Source of the DNA: Gemmataceae bacterium
GTDB taxonomy: Bacteria > Planctomycetota > Planctomycetia > Gemmatales > Gemmataceae
Direction: 5' to 3'
NCBI GenBank assembly: GCA_022842245.1
Contig: JALHPZ010000009.1
Location: 124,001-188,000 of the forward strand
DNA length: 64,000 nucleotides
Shown: piece after piece, positions 52,995 through 61,886 of the stretch
Position numbering within the stretch: position 1 is the stretch's first letter
How the letters are laid out: the number at the start of each line of letters is the position of its first letter
Translations under genes and position numbers: made by a program
The notes under the pieces: generated by a model
The model's database searches: none
Seen by the model: the letters and a program-made list of their open reading frames with translations, nothing else
What the model was told of the DNA's origin: nothing

Positions 52995-53690
52995 ATGAAA
53001 GTGAGTCTGGTTGTCGCCAGCGGCGTCCATCAGGGCAAAGTCATTCCGGTCGCGACTCCGCAATTCCTCATCGGCCGCGACCCCCAATGCCAGTTGCGCC
53101 CCGCAAGCCAATCGATTAGTAAGCAACACTGTGTCCTCGTCGTCCGCAACCAATCGATCTTCCTAAAAGATTTCGGCAGTACCAACGGCACGTTCGTCAA
53201 CGACGCCCAGATCGAGGCCAATGTCGAGATCTCCATCAAAAGCGGCGACCGCGTTCGCGTCGGCCCACTCGATTTCACGGTCCAGATCGCCCTCCCGCGT
53301 CCCTCCGATTCCACCCCACTGCCTGAAGACCTGAACATGGTCAACGGCCCGGCCGCCGCGAAACTCAAGGACGCCGCCGGGGTGAAACCCTCGTCCACCA
53401 CGCAGAAGCCGGTCCCGAAACCGGCCGAATCGAAGCCGGCCCCGGCCAAGCAACCAATCCCCGGCCCGGCGGCCTCGGAAAGCGATGACGACATCGCCGC
53501 CATGCTGCTTGGCATGGGCGACGAAAGCTCGGTCCCGGAAGGCAGCACCGTCTTTGAAATGACGGCCGTGAACCCCGACGGTACCGCGAAGGCCGAGGCT
53601 AAGCCTGAAGCCAAGAAGACCGATTCCAAGGAAGATTCGTCGAACGCGGCCAGCGATATCCTCCGCAAGTACATGCGACGACCCCGCTGA
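52995..53690 (+). CDS. FHA domain protein
   Basis: A 231-residue cytosolic protein. Residues about 1-100 form a forkhead-associated domain that binds phosphothreonine peptides: FLIGRDPQCQLRPASQSISK, QHCVLVVRNQSIFLKDFGST, NGTFVNDAQIEANVEISIKS. The conserved Gly-Arg, Ser and Asn-Gly-Thr positions are all present. The remaining ~130 residues are Pro/Ala/Lys/Glu-rich and probably disordered, with a conserved-looking tail (ASDILRKYMRRPR). The start has GGAAGG upstream. It likely reads Ser/Thr kinase signals, common in planctomycetes; the partner kinase is not in the window. A strong terminator follows. Confidence 0.88.
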   Translation: MKVSLVVASGVHQGKVIPVATPQFLIGRDPQCQLRPASQSISKQHCVLVVRNQSIFLKDFGSTNGTFVNDAQIEANVEISIKSGDRVRVGPLDFTVQIALPRPSDSTPLPEDLNMVNGPAAAKLKDAAGVKPSSTTQKPVPKPAESKPAPAKQPIPGPAASESDDDIAAMLLGMGDESSVPEGSTVFEMTAVNPDGTAKAEAKPEAKKTDSKEDSSNAASDILRKYMRRPR

Positions 53691-53710
53691 GTGCGATTGC
53701 ACCCCTTCAG

Positions 53711-53740
53711 CCTCCTTCGGTCGCCGAGGGAGGTTTTTTT
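53711..53740 (+). terminator. Rho-independent terminator after the FHA gene
   Basis: A 10-bp stem CCTCCTTCGG/CCGAGGGAGG (one T-G wobble) with loop TCG and seven T residues. It lies 20 bases after the FHA stop and just 10 bases before the mutY start, so mutY must have its own promoter or depend on read-through. Confidence 0.9.
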
Positions 53741-53750
53741 GGCCCCCTCC

Positions 53751-54881
53751 ATGCCGACTATTCCCGTCGACCGGCCCGAGTCCTGGACTCCGCGCACGCT
53801 CGCCTGGCTTCGCCAATCGCTACTGCAATGGTTTGACCGCAACCGCCGCGACCTGCCGTGGCGCGCCGACCGCGATCCTTACCGCATCTGGGTCAGCGAA
53901 GCGATGCTCCAGCAAACGACGGTCGCTGCCGTCGTGCCGTACTTCCATCGTTTCCTTGCTGCATTCCCGGATGTGCGCACCCTGGCCGCCGCCTCCGAAG
54001 CCGACGTCCTGCGGCTCTGGGAAGGCCTCGGCTATTACCGCCGCGCCCGCCACCTGCATGCGACGGCGAAGCGGATCGTCGCCGACCACGATGGCCGATT
54101 CCCCGACGACCCCGCCGCGTGGACGGAGTTCCCCGGCGTCGGCCGCTACATGCTCGGCGCGATCCTGTCCCAGGCCTTCGAGCGACGGCTGCCGATCGTC
54201 GAAGCCAATAGTATGCGCGTGCTGTCCCGGCTCTTCGGAAACGACGCCGACCCGCGCACTGGTGCCGGCAGAGAGTGGGTCTGGCGCGCCGCCGAAACGG
54301 TGTTGCCACGAAAGCGGATTGGCGACTTCAATCAGGCGCTGATGGAACTCGGCGCGCTCGTCTGCTCGCCGCGAGCGCCAGATTGCGCCTCGTGCCCGTG
54401 GACTGGGGCATGCATCGCAAACCGCGACAACCGACAGGAGACGATCCCGCCGCCAAAACGTCCGCTCGCGATCGAACGGGTCCGCGAGGTGGCCGTGGCG
54501 ATCCGGTCCGGCGAGCGCTATCTCGTCGGGCGTCGCCCAGCTGGCGCGGGGCGTTGGGCAGACTTGTGGGAATTCCCGCACGCCGACTGGCCGGTCGGTG
54601 AGGATCTCTTTGCCGCCTCGGAACGGATCGCCCGAGAGTTGACCGGGTTGACGGTGCGGGCCGAGGGCGAATTCGCAAACGTGCGTCATGGCGTGACGCG
54701 CTATGTGATCGTGATGACCGGCGTGCGGGTCGAACGAGTGAGGGGCCGCGAGCGGGCCGGCTTCCACGCCGAATGGCGATGGGTGTTGCCGGCTGAACTG
54801 GCCGACCTGCCGACGAGCACGCCGCAGCGTGCCCTCTTCCGCGCCGTCGTTTCCCCGACCGAGCCGGGGTTATTCGATTGA
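53751..54881 (+). CDS. mutY: A/G-specific adenine glycosylase
   Basis: A 376-residue base-excision repair enzyme that removes adenine mispaired with 8-oxoguanine. The catalytic Glu50 is in WVSEAMLQQTTVAAV; helix-hairpin-helix is WTEFPGVGRYMLGAILSQAF. The [4Fe-4S] cluster has Cys205, Cys212, Cys215 and Cys221 (C-x6-C-x2-C-x5-C). The C-terminal ~130 residues are a NUDIX/MutT-like 8-oxoG recognition domain (RRPAGAGRWADLWEFPHADW). Where E. coli MutY has the second catalytic residue Asp138 (LDGNVKRV), this protein has Glu151 in IVEANSMRV. I chose ATG 53751; the open frame from 53691 passes through the terminator. Confidence 0.93.
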   Translation: MPTIPVDRPESWTPRTLAWLRQSLLQWFDRNRRDLPWRADRDPYRIWVSEAMLQQTTVAAVVPYFHRFLAAFPDVRTLAAASEADVLRLWEGLGYYRRARHLHATAKRIVADHDGRFPDDPAAWTEFPGVGRYMLGAILSQAFERRLPIVEANSMRVLSRLFGNDADPRTGAGREWVWRAAETVLPRKRIGDFNQALMELGALVCSPRAPDCASCPWTGACIANRDNRQETIPPPKRPLAIERVREVAVAIRSGERYLVGRRPAGAGRWADLWEFPHADWPVGEDLFAASERIARELTGLTVRAEGEFANVRHGVTRYVIVMTGVRVERVRGRERAGFHAEWRWVLPAELADLPTSTPQRALFRAVVSPTEPGLFD

Positions 54882-55123
54882 GCCGATCCGGAGTTGGTGT
54901 AGCATATCCGCGTTGACGCGAGACGCGAGCGAAGTTGAACGGATAACCTTCGTTGGCGCGTCGAAAATACCGGTTACGCTCGCCATGGAAACGGGTTCCT
55001 GCGAAGATTTTGGAATCATCCCCTGAGAGCAAAGCCACATTACACGCTTTGACACGACGGGCGACGCCCGATCGAATACGATCTCACTGGAATTCATCCT
55101 CGCCTCCCTTTCCTTGGTGCCCC

Positions 55124-56017
55124 ATGTCCACTCGACGGGAATTCCTGACGGCTGGCGCTGCGCTCGTCCTCGGCGCGCGATCGCGGGCGGCGGATGCGGC
55201 GCTCGTCGTTGATACGCACCTGCACTGCTTCGCGGGTCGTGATGACGCTCGCTTCCCATACCACAAGGGCGGGCCGTACCGGCCGGATGCGGCGGCGACG
55301 CCGGAGCACCTGCTGAAGTGCATGGTCGATGCGGGAGTCGATCGTGCGATCGTCGTCCACCCGGAGCCTTACCAGGACGACCACCGCTATCTCGAACATT
55401 GCCTCGCGGTTGGCAAAGAGAAACTGAAGGGTACCTGTTTGTTCTTCCCGGAGCGGGACGATTCACCGAAGCGGCTGCGGGAGCTAGCGAAGCGCCTCCC
55501 CCTCGTGGCGGCACGCATCCACGCCTACAACCCTGACCGGCTACCGGCGTTTGAGAAGCCGGAATTCGGCGCCTACTGGAAAGCTGTCGGCGATCTGGGT
55601 CTGGCGATCCAGTTGCACTTCGAACCGCGTTATGCCGCGGGGTTCACGAAATGGATCGCGGATCATCCGGCGATAACCGTGCTGGTGGATCATCTGGGCC
55701 GGCCATTCCAAGGGACCGCCAAGGAGCACGCGACCGTGCTCGGCTGGTCGAAATATCGGAACGTGCTGGTGAAGTTGTCTTCGGTACCGGATCGGAGCAA
55801 GTATCCACATCGGGACCCCGGCCCGATTATCCGTCAACTGACCGACGCCTTCGGGGCCGAAAGGCTGATGTACGGTGGCGGATTCGATGCGTCCGCGACC
55901 GGCACGAGCTATCGTCGCGAACGCGAACGGATTGCGGGGTTTCTCGGTCACTTGAGCGAGGCGGAGCGAGCAAAAATATTCGGAGGCACCGCCGCGAAGT
56001 TGTTCAAGCTTTCGTAG
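55124..56017 (+). CDS. Amidohydrolase family (TIM-barrel) protein with Tat-type signal
   Basis: A 297-residue exported protein of the amidohydrolase-related (amidohydro_2) superfamily. It begins MSTRREFLTAGAALVLGARS, a twin-arginine-type signal. The first metal-binding motif is VVDTHLHCFAG (D-x-H-x-H). Other barrel motifs are DAGVDRAIVVHPEPYQDD, LAIQLHFEPRYAAGF, VLVDHLGRPFQGTAKE and RLMYGGGFDASAT. The family includes decarboxylases and lactonases of sugar acids and aromatic acids; the substrate is not predictable. The frame continues upstream to 54953 without homology. The 3' end overlaps the convergent DoxX-like gene by 14 bases. Confidence 0.83.
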   Translation: MSTRREFLTAGAALVLGARSRAADAALVVDTHLHCFAGRDDARFPYHKGGPYRPDAAATPEHLLKCMVDAGVDRAIVVHPEPYQDDHRYLEHCLAVGKEKLKGTCLFFPERDDSPKRLRELAKRLPLVAARIHAYNPDRLPAFEKPEFGAYWKAVGDLGLAIQLHFEPRYAAGFTKWIADHPAITVLVDHLGRPFQGTAKEHATVLGWSKYRNVLVKLSSVPDRSKYPHRDPGPIIRQLTDAFGAERLMYGGGFDASATGTSYRRERERIAGFLGHLSEAERAKIFGGTAAKLFKLS

Positions 56018-57329
56018 CTTCGCCAGCCTCCTTCGGCTTGCCGCGGAACAGATAGGCAATCATCGCGTCGAGTCCCAGCCATTTGCCCGTGGGCATGCAG
56101 GCGAGCGCGAGCAGGGCGAGGAATTCGATCGCGTTCTTGTTGATGAACAGCGGATTGCCTTCGGTGCCCGGCGGCAACGGGAACCAAGGGAACGGCGGGT
56201 GCGTGAGATAGGTGAGAAACAGGAATCCGGCTGCAAGGATACAGCTAATTCGCGTGAACAAGCCAAAGAGGATGCAGGCGCCGACGATGGCAAGGAACCA
56301 GCGAGTGAGTTGGTCGTTTCGCTGGAGCGGTGTAACTTCCGTTGGCACTTCCAGCGCCTTGCCGCCATTGAGCCGCGTTCGGAGTTCACCAACGAAAGTG
56401 TCGATCTCCTTCGCAAGATCGGCCTCGGCAGACCAGTATTCGGAACGGACCGCCTGCGTTTTCTTGACATCGATTCCGTAACCGTTTCCTAGCCCAAGAC
56501 GATGGCGCTCTTCGGCGTCGTCCTTGGCTTTGCGGAGGAGGGCGAGGAACTGGAGACGCTGAGGGCCGGTAAAGGCCGTCTCGCCACTAATTCGGGCCAG
56601 TTTGATGTCGCGCCGATCGACTCCATAAGCCCACCGGGCGTATTCGGCTTTCATGGTTTGGATGGCCGCAGTCGCGAACGCGTCGGGTCCGTCCCGGCGG
56701 CGTTCCTCCTCCGCCTTCGCCTTATCCCGCGCCTGCTCGGCCGCAGTCCGGGCACTGTCGGCCTTCTGTTTGGCGGTTGCCTTGCCGGCGGCATCTTTTG
56801 CAGTCTCCGTCTCCTTCTTCTCGGTGGCCGCGATGGCTTGGATCGCCTTGTCGTGGTTGGCGGCGAGTTGCGCGAGCGCGGCCTCGGCGGCCTCGCGTTG
56901 GGCGCTCGTGGCGGCTGCCAGCATGGCATCCAATTTCTTGGCAATGCTTTCGGGGCAGAGTGCGGCCTGCTCCGCCTCGGGCAATCTTGCGAACTCCGAA
57001 GCCGAGACACTCGCCTTCCCTGTCAGCCCTTCGGTGATGGCTTTGGCGGCGTCGCCGTTCATCGCTCGCATGTAGGGGGCCAATGGGCCGGGTGCCTCCT
57101 TGAAATACGGCTCACTTGTGAACGGCTTGTTCGTTTCGGATGGCCCGACATAGTGGGAATGGATCTTGTTCAGACCTTCGAAAAGAAATTGCCACCCGAT
57201 CGCTAGCCGCAGCGCGAGCAGGAAGAAGACCTTTGGCTTCCACTTCTGTTGGGCTGTGGCGACGACGAGTGCCAACCCGAGGCCGACCAGGCCGGCATAG
57301 ACAATCGACATCGGTATTGGAGCGGACAT
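56004..57329 (-). CDS. DoxX-like membrane protein with a long helical insertion
   Basis: A 441-residue inner-membrane protein. N-terminal segments SIVYAGLVGLGLALVVATAQ and VFFLLALRLAIGWQFLFEGL (with NKIHSHYVG) and C-terminal segments WFLAIVGACILFGLFTRISC and NAIEFLALLALACMPTGKWL are DoxX-family-like. Between them lie about 250 residues of mostly charged helix, including AREAAEAALAQLAANHDK-type and AAGKATAKQKADSARTAAEQ stretches likely to form a coiled coil. DoxX proteins are linked to quinone/thiosulfate metabolism or redox stress; the specific role here is unknown. It lies 24 bases downstream of ApbE's stop in reading order... ApbE at 57354-58358 is read first, then this gene. Confidence 0.78.
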   Translation of the reverse strand: MSAPIPMSIVYAGLVGLGLALVVATAQQKWKPKVFFLLALRLAIGWQFLFEGLNKIHSHYVGPSETNKPFTSEPYFKEAPGPLAPYMRAMNGDAAKAITEGLTGKASVSASEFARLPEAEQAALCPESIAKKLDAMLAAATSAQREAAEAALAQLAANHDKAIQAIAATEKKETETAKDAAGKATAKQKADSARTAAEQARDKAKAEEERRRDGPDAFATAAIQTMKAEYARWAYGVDRRDIKLARISGETAFTGPQRLQFLALLRKAKDDAEERHRLGLGNGYGIDVKKTQAVRSEYWSAEADLAKEIDTFVGELRTRLNGGKALEVPTEVTPLQRNDQLTRWFLAIVGACILFGLFTRISCILAAGFLFLTYLTHPPFPWFPLPPGTEGNPLFINKNAIEFLALLALACMPTGKWLGLDAMIAYLFRGKPKEAGEATKA

Positions 57330-57353
57330 GAGGTAGGACTCGCCGGTGAGAGG

Positions 57354-58358
57354 TTACAGGAGACCGAATAATCGAGGTACATCGTCGCCATCGGGCAGGA
57401 TCAGGCCGCCCAAGTGAGGCCGCGAGCGGGCGAACTCCTCGGACGCGTCGACACCCAATACGTAGAAGGCGGTCGACATTGCGTCGGCCTCCGTCGCAGT
57501 CGGGGCGGCGGCACTGGCGCTGGCGACTCCCTCGGCCGGCCAACCGGTGCGTGGGTCGAGCAGGTGGCCCAACTTCCGTCCATTGTAGATGAAGTGCTGC
57601 ACGGTGGCTGCGGAAGTCCCGAAGCCGCGGTCGATCAGCCGGACGGTCCCCAGACTGCGTTCGGGATCCCACGGGTGGCGCACGCTGACCGGCCATCCCA
57701 GCGGATCGCCCGGCGGATGGCCCAGGGCATAGACGCTGCTTCCGCCAACGCTTAGGAGTGCGGACTGGATGCCCCAATGTTTCACGAGGTACTCGATCGC
57801 CCGATCGAGCGCGTAGCCCTTGCCGATCGCACCGAGATTGATCTCCAGTCCGCGAACGCGAAACTTGACCGTCTCCCGCTCCGGGTCCAGCATTAGGTGT
57901 CGAGTTCCACAACAAGCCATCGCTTCGGCACGTTCCGGCGCCGAAGGTACGCGTCCCTCCCGGCGGTAGAAGCCCCAGGCCCGCGTCAGCGCTCCGGTAC
58001 AAACATCGAATGCGCCGGCCGTATCGTTGGTAAGGCCGGCGGAGTACTGCAACAAGTTGAAGAATCGCGATTCGATCCGGACGGGTCCATCGGCCGCGGC
58101 CACGTTAACCGCAGTCGCCTCGCTGGTGTCGCGGTAAACCGTCAGTTGTGATTCTAGTTCGTCGATCAGGTCGAGCGCGCCTTCCGCAGCCGGTAACGCG
58201 TTCGGCGTGCCGAATGGGAGCGCGATCTCAAACGTGCTGGCCATTGCCCGTCGCGAGACACGCAACAGGTGATATCGCGCGGCGAGCGATGGGGATTCGT
58301 CGAGAAATGTTGCCAACGAACCAACAGGACCGGCCGAGAAGAAATCGCGCCGTTGCAT
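57354..58358 (-). CDS. apbE: FAD:protein FMN transferase ApbE
   Basis: A 334-residue enzyme that attaches FMN covalently to proteins such as Rnf/Nqr subunits. Visible family features are VSRRAMASTFEIALPFG at the N-terminus, ELESQLTVYRDTSEATAVN, the central INLGAIGKGYALDRAIEYL, LLSVGGSSVYALG, and LGHLLDPRTGWPAEGVASAS with the conserved His and D-P-x-T-G-x-P motif. A metal Asp is in ATEADAMSTAFYVLG. The start region (MQRRDFFSAG) may be a twin-arginine-type signal. It is read before the DoxX-like gene, 24 bases apart, which suggests a redox module. Confidence 0.9.
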   Translation of the reverse strand: MQRRDFFSAGPVGSLATFLDESPSLAARYHLLRVSRRAMASTFEIALPFGTPNALPAAEGALDLIDELESQLTVYRDTSEATAVNVAAADGPVRIESRFFNLLQYSAGLTNDTAGAFDVCTGALTRAWGFYRREGRVPSAPERAEAMACCGTRHLMLDPERETVKFRVRGLEINLGAIGKGYALDRAIEYLVKHWGIQSALLSVGGSSVYALGHPPGDPLGWPVSVRHPWDPERSLGTVRLIDRGFGTSAATVQHFIYNGRKLGHLLDPRTGWPAEGVASASAAAPTATEADAMSTAFYVLGVDASEEFARSRPHLGGLILPDGDDVPRLFGLL

Positions 58359-58388
58359 ACGAGTAGTTTACAGGGATTATTTCCGCCA

Positions 58389-60140
58389 TTACTTCAATCT
58401 TGCCTTGATCTTTGCGATGCACAGTTGCATCGAGTCTCGCTCGCTCGCGACAACAAGCTTGGCGAGCTGTGCTTCGAGGATCGGCAGGATCTTTGCGCCG
58501 CCGTACTCGGACGCCAGCGCGAGGAAGTCGATTCGGCGATCTGCGGCGTTGGCCTGAATGTAGGGCAGGATGGCATTTTCGATCGCCTCACGGCCGGCAT
58601 CGGATCGACCGATTTCATCCAAGGCCGGCCGTGCAAGGTTCGTCGTGCCCAGTTGTTTGACCAGAAGACCGACGGTCTCAGCGTCGGCCCAGGCCGTCAC
58701 TAGTTCGTAGGCCGTTTCGCGTTCCTCATCGGTTCCCCGGGAAATCGCCGAAAGAACGAACGGTTGCGCGTCGTCCTTTGACCAGATCACCAAGGCCCGC
58801 AATGCATCATCGCGGATTTCGGCGCGCGGCCCTTGGACCAATTTCAAGAGAGCCGCAATTACGGCGGGCTTTTCCTGGGCCGGCGTGAGGATGAGGGATT
58901 CCGTTTTCGCGAACAGCGCCAGCTGGCGTTTGATACCGAGCGTGTCACCATCGATCTGGGCATCCTGCAAGCGCATGAGCGGTGTTTGCGGCCGTTCCGC
59001 CGGCGGAGGTGGTGTATCGTCGGTAATTCCAATCCACGCGAAGATCGTCGGTTGGACCTTGGGCGCGATGACGTAGAGCGAGAGCAACAGCGCACCCGCG
59101 ACAACGAACCGGAGCGGGCGGTAACCCGGTTCGTAAGGCGGGTTGGCGGCGCGATAAACCCAGAGCGGCGGAATCAGCGTCGTGAATGCCTGCTTGGGAT
59201 TGCGTTGACCCCAAGCGATCGCCACCCAGAGGTAACCGATGACGAGTTCGAGACCGCCGATGAGTGCGACGTATTTCAGTGGTTCCGGATCCGACATCAT
59301 GCAGAAAAGCCAGAGCGCCGCTCCGCAGGCCGTCAGAATGATCCAGATACCGGTCGTGATCCGCAGATCGCTTGGCGGCTCCGGGGCCGGCTTCATGGTC
59401 ATCGAGATGACGGTGGTCAGCTGCGCGGCGATATTCGCAGCTTCGACATCGGTGGGATTGAAGACGACCAATCCGGCGGTCGCTCCCGATCCGCCTGCCA
59501 GTGCCGGCGGCACGGCCGCAGCCGGATGATCACCCGTAATGCGGCCTGGTGCGGGATAGCCCGGTCCCGGTGCCGGTGCCATCGCCGGCGCATTCAACTT
59601 CGGTGGCGAAGGCTTGGGAGCCGGCGATTTGGATACGGCCGGTCTGGGAGGAGAATAGTTGGGAACGGGAAACGTCGGTTCCGGGTACAACGGCATCGGC
59701 AGAGGCAACGGCGTGTAATCGACCGTGGTCGAAGCAGGAATCTCCTGCACTTTCGATTCAACCGACACCGGCTCCAGGTCCGCGACGGAATCGGGATTCC
59801 GCAAGAGCATCGCGGCCGCCGGTTGCAACGGAATTGGATCGGCTATCGTGCCCGCGGGGGGGCCGATGCGTGCCGCCGGACGCGGTTCCGGCATGGGAGT
59901 CCGGCGACCGGGATCATTGGGCTCTTCAAGATCCGATCCGTCCGGCATCAGGCTGATCGGCACTTCATCGGGTTCTGATACGAAGGACGCCGAAGACGCT
60001 TCCGCATCCGTCGGCTTCGGCGCTTCCGGTTGGGGTATGACGATCGGCTTCAGGCATTTCGGGCAAATCGTTCGCTGACCCGCCCGCTCCGGCGCAGCCA
60101 AGAGGCGCTGTTCGCAAAACGGACACGGATAGCCAAACAT
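58389..60140 (-). CDS. Zinc-ribbon, proline-rich, HEAT-like membrane protein
   Basis: A 583-residue protein. The N-terminus has a zinc-ribbon (YPCPFCEQRL and TICPKCLKPIV, two C-x2-C pairs). Residues about 40-230 are Pro-rich and probably disordered (LPLPMPLYPEPTFPVPNYSP). Three to four membrane segments follow (ITTGIWIILTACGAALWLFC, LIGGLELVIGYLWVAIAWGQ, RFVVAGALLLSLYVIAP). The last ~200 residues are helical HEAT-like repeats (IRDDALRALVIWSKDDAQPF, ALDEIGRSDAGREAIENAIL). Planctomycetes carry many such zinc-ribbon proteins of unknown function. It is read after the gene at 60190, 49 bases apart. Confidence 0.72.
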   Translation of the reverse strand: MFGYPCPFCEQRLLAAPERAGQRTICPKCLKPIVIPQPEAPKPTDAEASSASFVSEPDEVPISLMPDGSDLEEPNDPGRRTPMPEPRPAARIGPPAGTIADPIPLQPAAAMLLRNPDSVADLEPVSVESKVQEIPASTTVDYTPLPLPMPLYPEPTFPVPNYSPPRPAVSKSPAPKPSPPKLNAPAMAPAPGPGYPAPGRITGDHPAAAVPPALAGGSGATAGLVVFNPTDVEAANIAAQLTTVISMTMKPAPEPPSDLRITTGIWIILTACGAALWLFCMMSDPEPLKYVALIGGLELVIGYLWVAIAWGQRNPKQAFTTLIPPLWVYRAANPPYEPGYRPLRFVVAGALLLSLYVIAPKVQPTIFAWIGITDDTPPPPAERPQTPLMRLQDAQIDGDTLGIKRQLALFAKTESLILTPAQEKPAVIAALLKLVQGPRAEIRDDALRALVIWSKDDAQPFVLSAISRGTDEERETAYELVTAWADAETVGLLVKQLGTTNLARPALDEIGRSDAGREAIENAILPYIQANAADRRIDFLALASEYGGAKILPILEAQLAKLVVASERDSMQLCIAKIKARLK

Positions 60141-60189
60141 GGGCGCCTCGGCGAATCACCGGCGGGTATCTCCATAACTTACGGTACGA

Positions 60190-60744
60190 TTAGTCCCCAT
60201 GCAAACGCCTCAGGCGAGGCGATAATCGCAATATTGCTTGTACCCGTTCGAATTCGTTCAGCCAATCGTTCACAATTCCGGCCAGTGTGTCGCCGGCCAC
60301 GACGCCACTCCCACACGATTCGCCCCCGAGTTCCGCGACCATTTTCCGATAACTGGTGAGCGTCCGCTCGCCAAAGCGGGAAACCTCGAAGCCGTCCTCG
60401 CTGAAAAACACCACGACGGGCACGCGGTTGCCACCGTTGATTCTCAACTCTTCCTGCGCCGCCGCGTGCGCATCACGATCTAGATACCTTGGAACGATCA
60501 CCGGTACGGCTTCGGCAAACCGTTCAAAGATCGGGCATTGCCCCGCGCAATCCCCGCACCAGGCGCCGGCTAGAACCAGGACATTCATCCTTCTACGGAA
60601 TCCATTTAGTCGCTTTTTCTGTTCGTCGGAGAGCACGACTCGCTCGCGCACCGCATCCCAGCGGTTCCGATCGCCCGATGTTCCAAAACGATCCAGAAAT
60701 CGGTCGTAGGGAAGGGCCGCCCCGAAGAAATCGTACGAGAGCAT
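60190..60744 (-). CDS. Thioredoxin-fold family protein
   Basis: A 184-residue protein of the thioredoxin-like (TrxF-type) family. The active-site-like segment is VLAGAWCGDCAGQCPIFERF, with a C-x2-C-x3-C arrangement, and the cis-Pro is in NGGNRVPVVVFFSEDGFEVS. It carries no signal peptide, so it is cytosolic. The N-terminus (LSYDFFGAALPYDRFLDRFG) matches small thioredoxin-fold proteins found in diverse bacteria. The start at ATG 60744 has GGAG six bases upstream; a TTG at 60756 is a weaker choice. Function may be disulfide reduction of a specific target. Confidence 0.8.
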   Translation of the reverse strand: MLSYDFFGAALPYDRFLDRFGTSGDRNRWDAVRERVVLSDEQKKRLNGFRRRMNVLVLAGAWCGDCAGQCPIFERFAEAVPVIVPRYLDRDAHAAAQEELRINGGNRVPVVVFFSEDGFEVSRFGERTLTSYRKMVAELGGESCGSGVVAGDTLAGIVNDWLNEFERVQAILRLSPRLRRLHGD

Positions 60745-60762
60745 GATCAACTCCAAGTGAAA

Positions 60763-60790
60763 CGGCCCGTGGAAAACAATCCACGGGCCG
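60763..60790 (-). terminator. Perfect 11-bp hairpin downstream of the DUF6263-like gene
   Basis: CGGCCCGTGGA pairs with TCCACGGGCCG across a six-base loop. It lies 20 bases after the stop of the leftward gene ending at 60811 and just before the thioredoxin-like start. On the minus strand only TTTC follows, so termination may be partial, allowing read-through. Confidence 0.7.
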
Positions 60791-60810
60791 TGCTTGACAT
60801 GTGGCCGAAT

Positions 60811-61701
60811 TCAATCGTCGACTGGGCTTTTTTCAGTGATCGTGGTCTTGGTCACGAGTTTCTGCTTGAGGTCCATATCCACTTCGAGTTCGCCGACCTT
60901 GACGGACATTGTGCCGCTCAGGTTCATCTCGACCTTGTGCTCCTTGGTGCGACCGACCTTGCTATCGAACAGCAAGGTTCCGGAGAACTTGTCGGTTTTG
61001 AGATCGGCCTTCGCAACCGTGAACGGCAAGCCGCCGCCGCCCGCGGCCGCGTCCTTGGGCGGGCCGTATTTCGCCTCGCCGCCATAGGTAATCTCTTCGA
61101 TCGCGTCCTTGGACTTGGCGAGTTTGTATTCCTGCTTCATGGAGAGTTCGCCCAGAGGCCCGAGCGGAATGGATTCATCGCGCTTCCAGGAATCTCCAAC
61201 CTTGACCGCACGATCGGGACCGTAGCGAAACACGTCCTCGATCCCTTTCTTCATCAGGTTGTCGTTGAGCATGTTCGAGAGCACTTGCTTGAGCAGCGGA
61301 TTGTCCTCGCCGAGTTTCTTGACCAGTTCCTGAACCCCCGCGATCTTGGTAACCTTGAGATTGGCGTCGAGTTCCACCGTGAAGGTGGCACCCTTCATTT
61401 TCTTGTCGAGGTCCCCCAGGCCGCCTGGAGCGAGGTTCGACTCCGTGATCGATTGCAATACGGTCTGCTCGACCGTGTACGACTTGTCACTGGCTTTCAA
61501 AACCTTATAGCGGTGGACCGTGGTCTGCTCCTGCTTCTGTTCGATGTCGCGGCCCATCGCGGTGACCGTTTGCTCCATTGTCGTCACCGTCTTGGCGTAG
61601 AACGTGTCTCCTTCCGTAAGTTTCCAACGGAGAAGGACACCTTCGGATTGCCCGGGTGACAGCGACAGGGCCAAAGCGAACGTGGCGACGAAACCGGTCA
61701 T
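60811..61701 (-). CDS. Secreted protein, DUF6263-like
   Basis: A 296-residue exported protein with short signal segment MTGFVATFALALSLSPGQS. The mature protein resembles the planctomycete DUF6263 family: VLLRWKLTEGDTFYAKTVTT, MEQTVTAMGRDIEQKQEQTT, then VFRYGPDRAVKVGDSWKRDE and a C-terminal beta domain with GTMSVKVGELEVDMDLKQKL. The pattern (long antiparallel beta strands with repeated Thr/Lys) suggests a lipid-binding or scaffold fold, but function is unknown. The start is preceded by GAGGGA. It is divergent from the blaI promoter region. Confidence 0.68.
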   Translation of the reverse strand: MTGFVATFALALSLSPGQSEGVLLRWKLTEGDTFYAKTVTTMEQTVTAMGRDIEQKQEQTTVHRYKVLKASDKSYTVEQTVLQSITESNLAPGGLGDLDKKMKGATFTVELDANLKVTKIAGVQELVKKLGEDNPLLKQVLSNMLNDNLMKKGIEDVFRYGPDRAVKVGDSWKRDESIPLGPLGELSMKQEYKLAKSKDAIEEITYGGEAKYGPPKDAAAGGGGLPFTVAKADLKTDKFSGTLLFDSKVGRTKEHKVEMNLSGTMSVKVGELEVDMDLKQKLVTKTTITEKSPVDD

Positions 61702-61841
61702 GGGATTTCCCTCGGCGAGGCCTGATCGACTTCAGTGAACGTAACCCTCCGGGCGCGGTGTGACAAGTCATCGGAACAGTCGTTTGGAAAAAGATTGGCG
61801 CGGTGCTGCGCCGGATTTCGCATGGAATTTCACTCGCCCGC

Positions 61842-61871
61842 TTGACAGGACGGTGCGAGTCGGCGTATTAT
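61842..61871 (+). promoter_or_regulatory. Sigma-70 promoter of the blaI-M56 operon
   Basis: A consensus -35 TTGACA (61842-61847), an 18-base spacer and a -10 TATTAT (61866-61871). It is 40 bases upstream of the GTG start. An inverted repeat sits directly after the -10 element. Confidence 0.78.
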
Positions 61872-61874
61872 CAC

Positions 61875-61886
61875 CTAAAGATTTAG
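61875..61886 (+). promoter_or_regulatory. Candidate BlaI operator
   Basis: CTAAAGATTTAG is a palindrome with CTAAA/TTTAG half-sites and a two-base spacer, four bases after the -10 box. A further TTTTTAG follows at 61887-61893. BlaI-type repressors are dimers that bind such palindromes at their own promoters, so auto-repression is likely. Confidence 0.6.
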
